Positions 6,347 to 7,715 of a DNA stretch of 7,715 nucleotides are shown one piece after another; positions within the stretch are counted from its first letter, which is position 1, and the number at the start of each line of letters is the position of its first letter. The stretch comes from Pseudomonadota bacterium (lineage in GTDB: Bacteria; Pseudomonadota; Gammaproteobacteria; Xanthomonadales; Xanthomonadaceae). Under the pieces are notes generated by a model, which worked only from the letters and a program-made list of their open reading frames with translations, was not told where the DNA came from and ran no database searches. The stretch spans positions 1-7,715 of the forward strand of contig JAEWNA010000318.1 in the NCBI GenBank assembly GCA_023392975.1, given 5' to 3'. Made by a program: the position numbers and the translations under genes.

Positions 6347-7233
6347 TGGCCGCGTCGCCTCGTCGCGGGCCGCGCTGTCGCCGCACGGACTCGGGGGTCG
6401 CGCTGCTGCTGGTGATCTGGCTGATCGCGCTGCTGACCGCGGTGGTCGGCGCGTTCGCGATGGCGGCGCGGGTCGAGTACCTGCAGGGTCGGACGCTCAG
6501 CGACGGCGTGGTCGCCGACGAGGCCGCCCGCGCCGGGCTCGAATACGCCATGACCCGCGTGGTCGACCTCGACCAGACCCGGCAGTGGCTGCCCGACGGC
6601 CGCGACTACGACTGGCGGTACGGTGATGCCCAGGTGACGGTGAAGATCACCGACGAGTCCGGGAAGATCGACCTCAACGCCGCCGACCTCGACCTGCTGG
6701 CGGGGCTGATCCAGGCCGAGGGCGTCGAGCGCACGCCGGCGCGCCGTCTGGCGGCGGCGATCCTCGACTGGCGCGACCCCGACAGCCTGACCCAGGCCGA
6801 AGGCGGTGCCGAGGACGGCGACTATTCCAGCGCCGGGCTGCCCTACGGGGCCAAGGACGCGCCGTTCGAGACCGTGGCCGAGGCGCAACTGGTGCTGGGG
6901 ATGACGCCGGAGCTGTTCGAGAAGCTGGCCCCGCATCTCACCGTCTACAGCGGGCAGGGGCGGCCGAACGAGCAATACGCCGACGCCAAGGTGCTGCAGG
7001 CGATGGGTGTCGATGCCGAGCGCGCCCTGGCCGAGCGCCTGCGTCCGCGCCAGCCGGGCGAGGCTGCGGCGCTCGTCGGTGCGGGCACGGGCACGTATAG
7101 TATCGACAGCCGGGCGCGGTTGCGTGGCGGCCGCGTCTCGGTGCTCCGCGCCGTGGTGCGCGCCGGCAACAGCGGGCTGCCGGGCTCGGCCTACACGCCG
7201 CTGCGCTGGGAAGCAGGCGCCATCGTGCGATGA
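6346..7233 (+). CDS. gspK: Minor pseudopilin GspK
   Basis: Large subunit that caps the pseudopilus tip. The 295 residues have a 17-residue leader ending TDSG, cleaved before Val18, then VALLLVIWLIALLTAVVGAF. As usual for GspK, mature position 5 is hydrophobic (Leu22), not Glu. The GspK insertion domain is recognisable: DESGKIDLNAADLDLLAGLI (103-122), AAAILDWRDPDSLTQ (136-150), the acidic GGAEDGDY (153-160) and PFETVAEAQLVLGMTPELFEKLAPHLTVYS-type sequence (173-202), which includes helix-hairpin-helix-like motifs. Length is near the family norm of about 300. The ATG overlaps the gspJ stop by one base (TGATG), with AGGTG at 6333-6337 as ribosome site; starts further upstream in this frame lie deep in gspJ and are not credible. 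Confidence 0.95.
   Translation: MAASPRRGPRCRRTDSGVALLLVIWLIALLTAVVGAFAMAARVEYLQGRTLSDGVVADEAARAGLEYAMTRVVDLDQTRQWLPDGRDYDWRYGDAQVTVKITDESGKIDLNAADLDLLAGLIQAEGVERTPARRLAAAILDWRDPDSLTQAEGGAEDGDYSSAGLPYGAKDAPFETVAEAQLVLGMTPELFEKLAPHLTVYSGQGRPNEQYADAKVLQAMGVDAERALAERLRPRQPGEAAALVGAGTGTYSIDSRARLRGGRVSVLRAVVRAGNSGLPGSAYTPLRWEAGAIVR
7096..7101 (+). promoter_or_regulatory. Weak candidate internal -10 box in the gspK 3' end
   Basis: TATAGT (five of six matches to TATAAT) stands out because it uses TAT and AGT codons, uncommon in these genes. It could drive gspL and later genes, but no good -35 element is visible upstream. Confidence 0.2.
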
Positions 7234-7263
7234 GCCCGGGACCGCGCCGCGGTGGCCCGGGTC

Positions 7264-7321
7264 CCTCGCGGGCCCGCACCGTATCCGAACCGGGGGCCCG
7301 AACCTTTCGGGGCCCGCGGGG
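7264..7321 (+). other. Structured gspK-gspL gap with mutually exclusive stems
   Basis: Two RNA structures compete for the same bases. Stem 1 pairs CCCGAA (7297-7302) with TTCGGG (7306-7311) around the loop CCT, extended by GGG (7294-7296) with CCC (7313-7315) past a bulged G. Stem 2 pairs CCTCGCGGGCCC (7264-7275) with GGGCCCGCGGGG (7310-7321), twelve pairs including one G-T. The motif GGGCCCG occurs three times (7270, 7294, 7310) and CCGAACC twice (7285, 7298). GGGACC (7238-7243) with GGTCCC (7260-7265) is a further, smaller stem. No T tract follows, so a classical terminator is unlikely. It may set gspL output relative to gspK, or it may only reflect high GC. Confidence 0.4.
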
Positions 7322-7367
7322 TCTTGTGTGCGTGAGGCGCTCCGCGGGCGCCGCGCGTCGATCGAAC

Positions 7368-7372
7368 GAGGA
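7368..7372 (+). promoter_or_regulatory. Shine-Dalgarno site of gspL
   Basis: GAGGA is followed after six bases by CTG at 7379. It is among the best-spaced ribosome sites in the window and is the main reason for placing the gspL start there, although CTG is a rare initiator. Confidence 0.5.
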
Positions 7373-7378
7373 CAGGTT

Positions 7379-7715
7379 CTGAGCACTCCCGCCGACAATG
7401 CGACGCCCGCCCGGGCGCTCCCCCGACTGCCGCAGGCCGGTCTCGGTCGCGCCTGGCCGGGGCTGCGCGGGTTCTGGAGCTGGTGGCTGAACGCCCTCGG
7501 CAGCTGGTTGCCGCCGCGGATGCGCGCGGTGTTCGGCCTGGCCCAGCAGCGCCTGTTGCTGGAAGCCCGCGACGAGACGGTCACGCTGTCCCTCACCCTC
7601 CCGGCCCAGCCTGGCGAGGCGCCGGTGCGGCCGCTGGCCGAACTGCCGCAGGAAGCGGTCGCCGGGGCCCCCGCCGACCCGCTGGCGCGGGTGCTGTCGC
7701 CGCGCATCGCCGGGT
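7379..7715 (+). CDS. gspL: Type II secretion system protein GspL, 5' part (cut by the window edge)
   Basis: Expected to be the bitopic inner-membrane protein that recruits GspE through its cytoplasmic N-terminal domain and partners GspM. Only 112 codons are present, with no stop before the edge. Assignment rests mainly on position directly after gspK; the visible sequence, with a Trp-rich FWSWWLNALGSWLPPRMR (32-49) then LAQQRLLLEARDETVTLSL (54-72), fits the start of a xanthomonad-type GspL but holds no diagnostic motif. No in-frame ATG occurs before codon 48 of this reading (7520). CTG at 7379 is preferred because GAGGA lies six bases ahead and the protein would begin Met-Ser-Thr-Pro. GTG at 7328 is the alternative, adding 17 Arg-rich residues. 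The frame stays open upstream into gspK, so the 5' end is uncertain. Confidence 0.75.
   Translation, partial: MSTPADNATPARALPRLPQAGLGRAWPGLRGFWSWWLNALGSWLPPRMRAVFGLAQQRLLLEARDETVTLSLTLPAQPGEAPVRPLAELPQEAVAGAPADPLARVLSPRIAG

Noticed and set aside
6316..7707. Minus-strand open frame opposite gspK and gspL
   Set aside because: Low-complexity Arg/Gly/Val-rich translation; a shadow of gspK and the GC-rich gap.
1..7715. An undescribed defence, mobile or CRISPR system
   Set aside because: Every sizeable reading frame except one belongs to the T2SS, no direct-repeat arrays, integrases or transposases were seen, and the base composition appears uniform.

Overview
The window is a continuous stretch of a type II secretion system (T2SS, general secretory pathway) locus from a very GC-rich bacterium. 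All genes lie on the + strand in the order gspE, an unnamed membrane-anchored gene, gspF, gspG, gspH, gspI, gspJ, gspK and the 5' part of gspL. Gene order E-F-G-H-I-J-K-L with no gspC or gspD ahead of gspE, a GspE with a long N-terminal region and no tetracysteine motif, and the high GC content point to the Xanthomonadaceae/Lysobacteraceae (xps-type T2SS; Lysobacter, Luteimonas or a relative). The family assignment is an inference from protein features and layout; the genus cannot be fixed by eye.

Layout. 18-1754 encodes the cytoplasmic secretion ATPase GspE. 1870-2847 encodes a 325-residue protein with one N-terminal membrane anchor, a Sel1/TPR-like helical body, six cysteines and an Ala/Pro-rich tail; it is not one of the standard Gsp components. 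2962-4173 encodes the inner-membrane platform protein GspF. A 73-bp gap with a perfect TATAAT box precedes gspG (major pseudopilin). gspH, gspI, gspJ and gspK (minor pseudopilins) follow, with stop/start overlaps of four bases (H/I and I/J) and one base (J/K), so they are almost certainly translationally coupled. A 145-bp gap able to form alternative stem-loops separates gspK from gspL, which runs off the right edge and seems to use a non-ATG start.

How the parts work together (family knowledge): GspE hydrolyses ATP and is docked to the inner membrane by GspL; GspF is the membrane platform; GspG polymerises into the periplasmic pseudopilus; GspH, I, J and K form its tip. Together they push folded exoproteins from the periplasm through the outer-membrane secretin GspD, which is expected outside this window. 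The prepilin peptidase that matures the pseudopilins is also not here.

No mobile elements, CRISPR arrays, tRNA or rRNA genes were seen, and no gap between genes exceeds 145 bp. Long open frames on the minus strand and in other plus frames are shadows of high-GC coding sequence. The points most worth a second look are the unnamed gene between gspE and gspF, the tandem 15-bp repeat that triplicates the prepilin-leader motif of GspJ, and the structured gap plus apparent CTG start at gspL.
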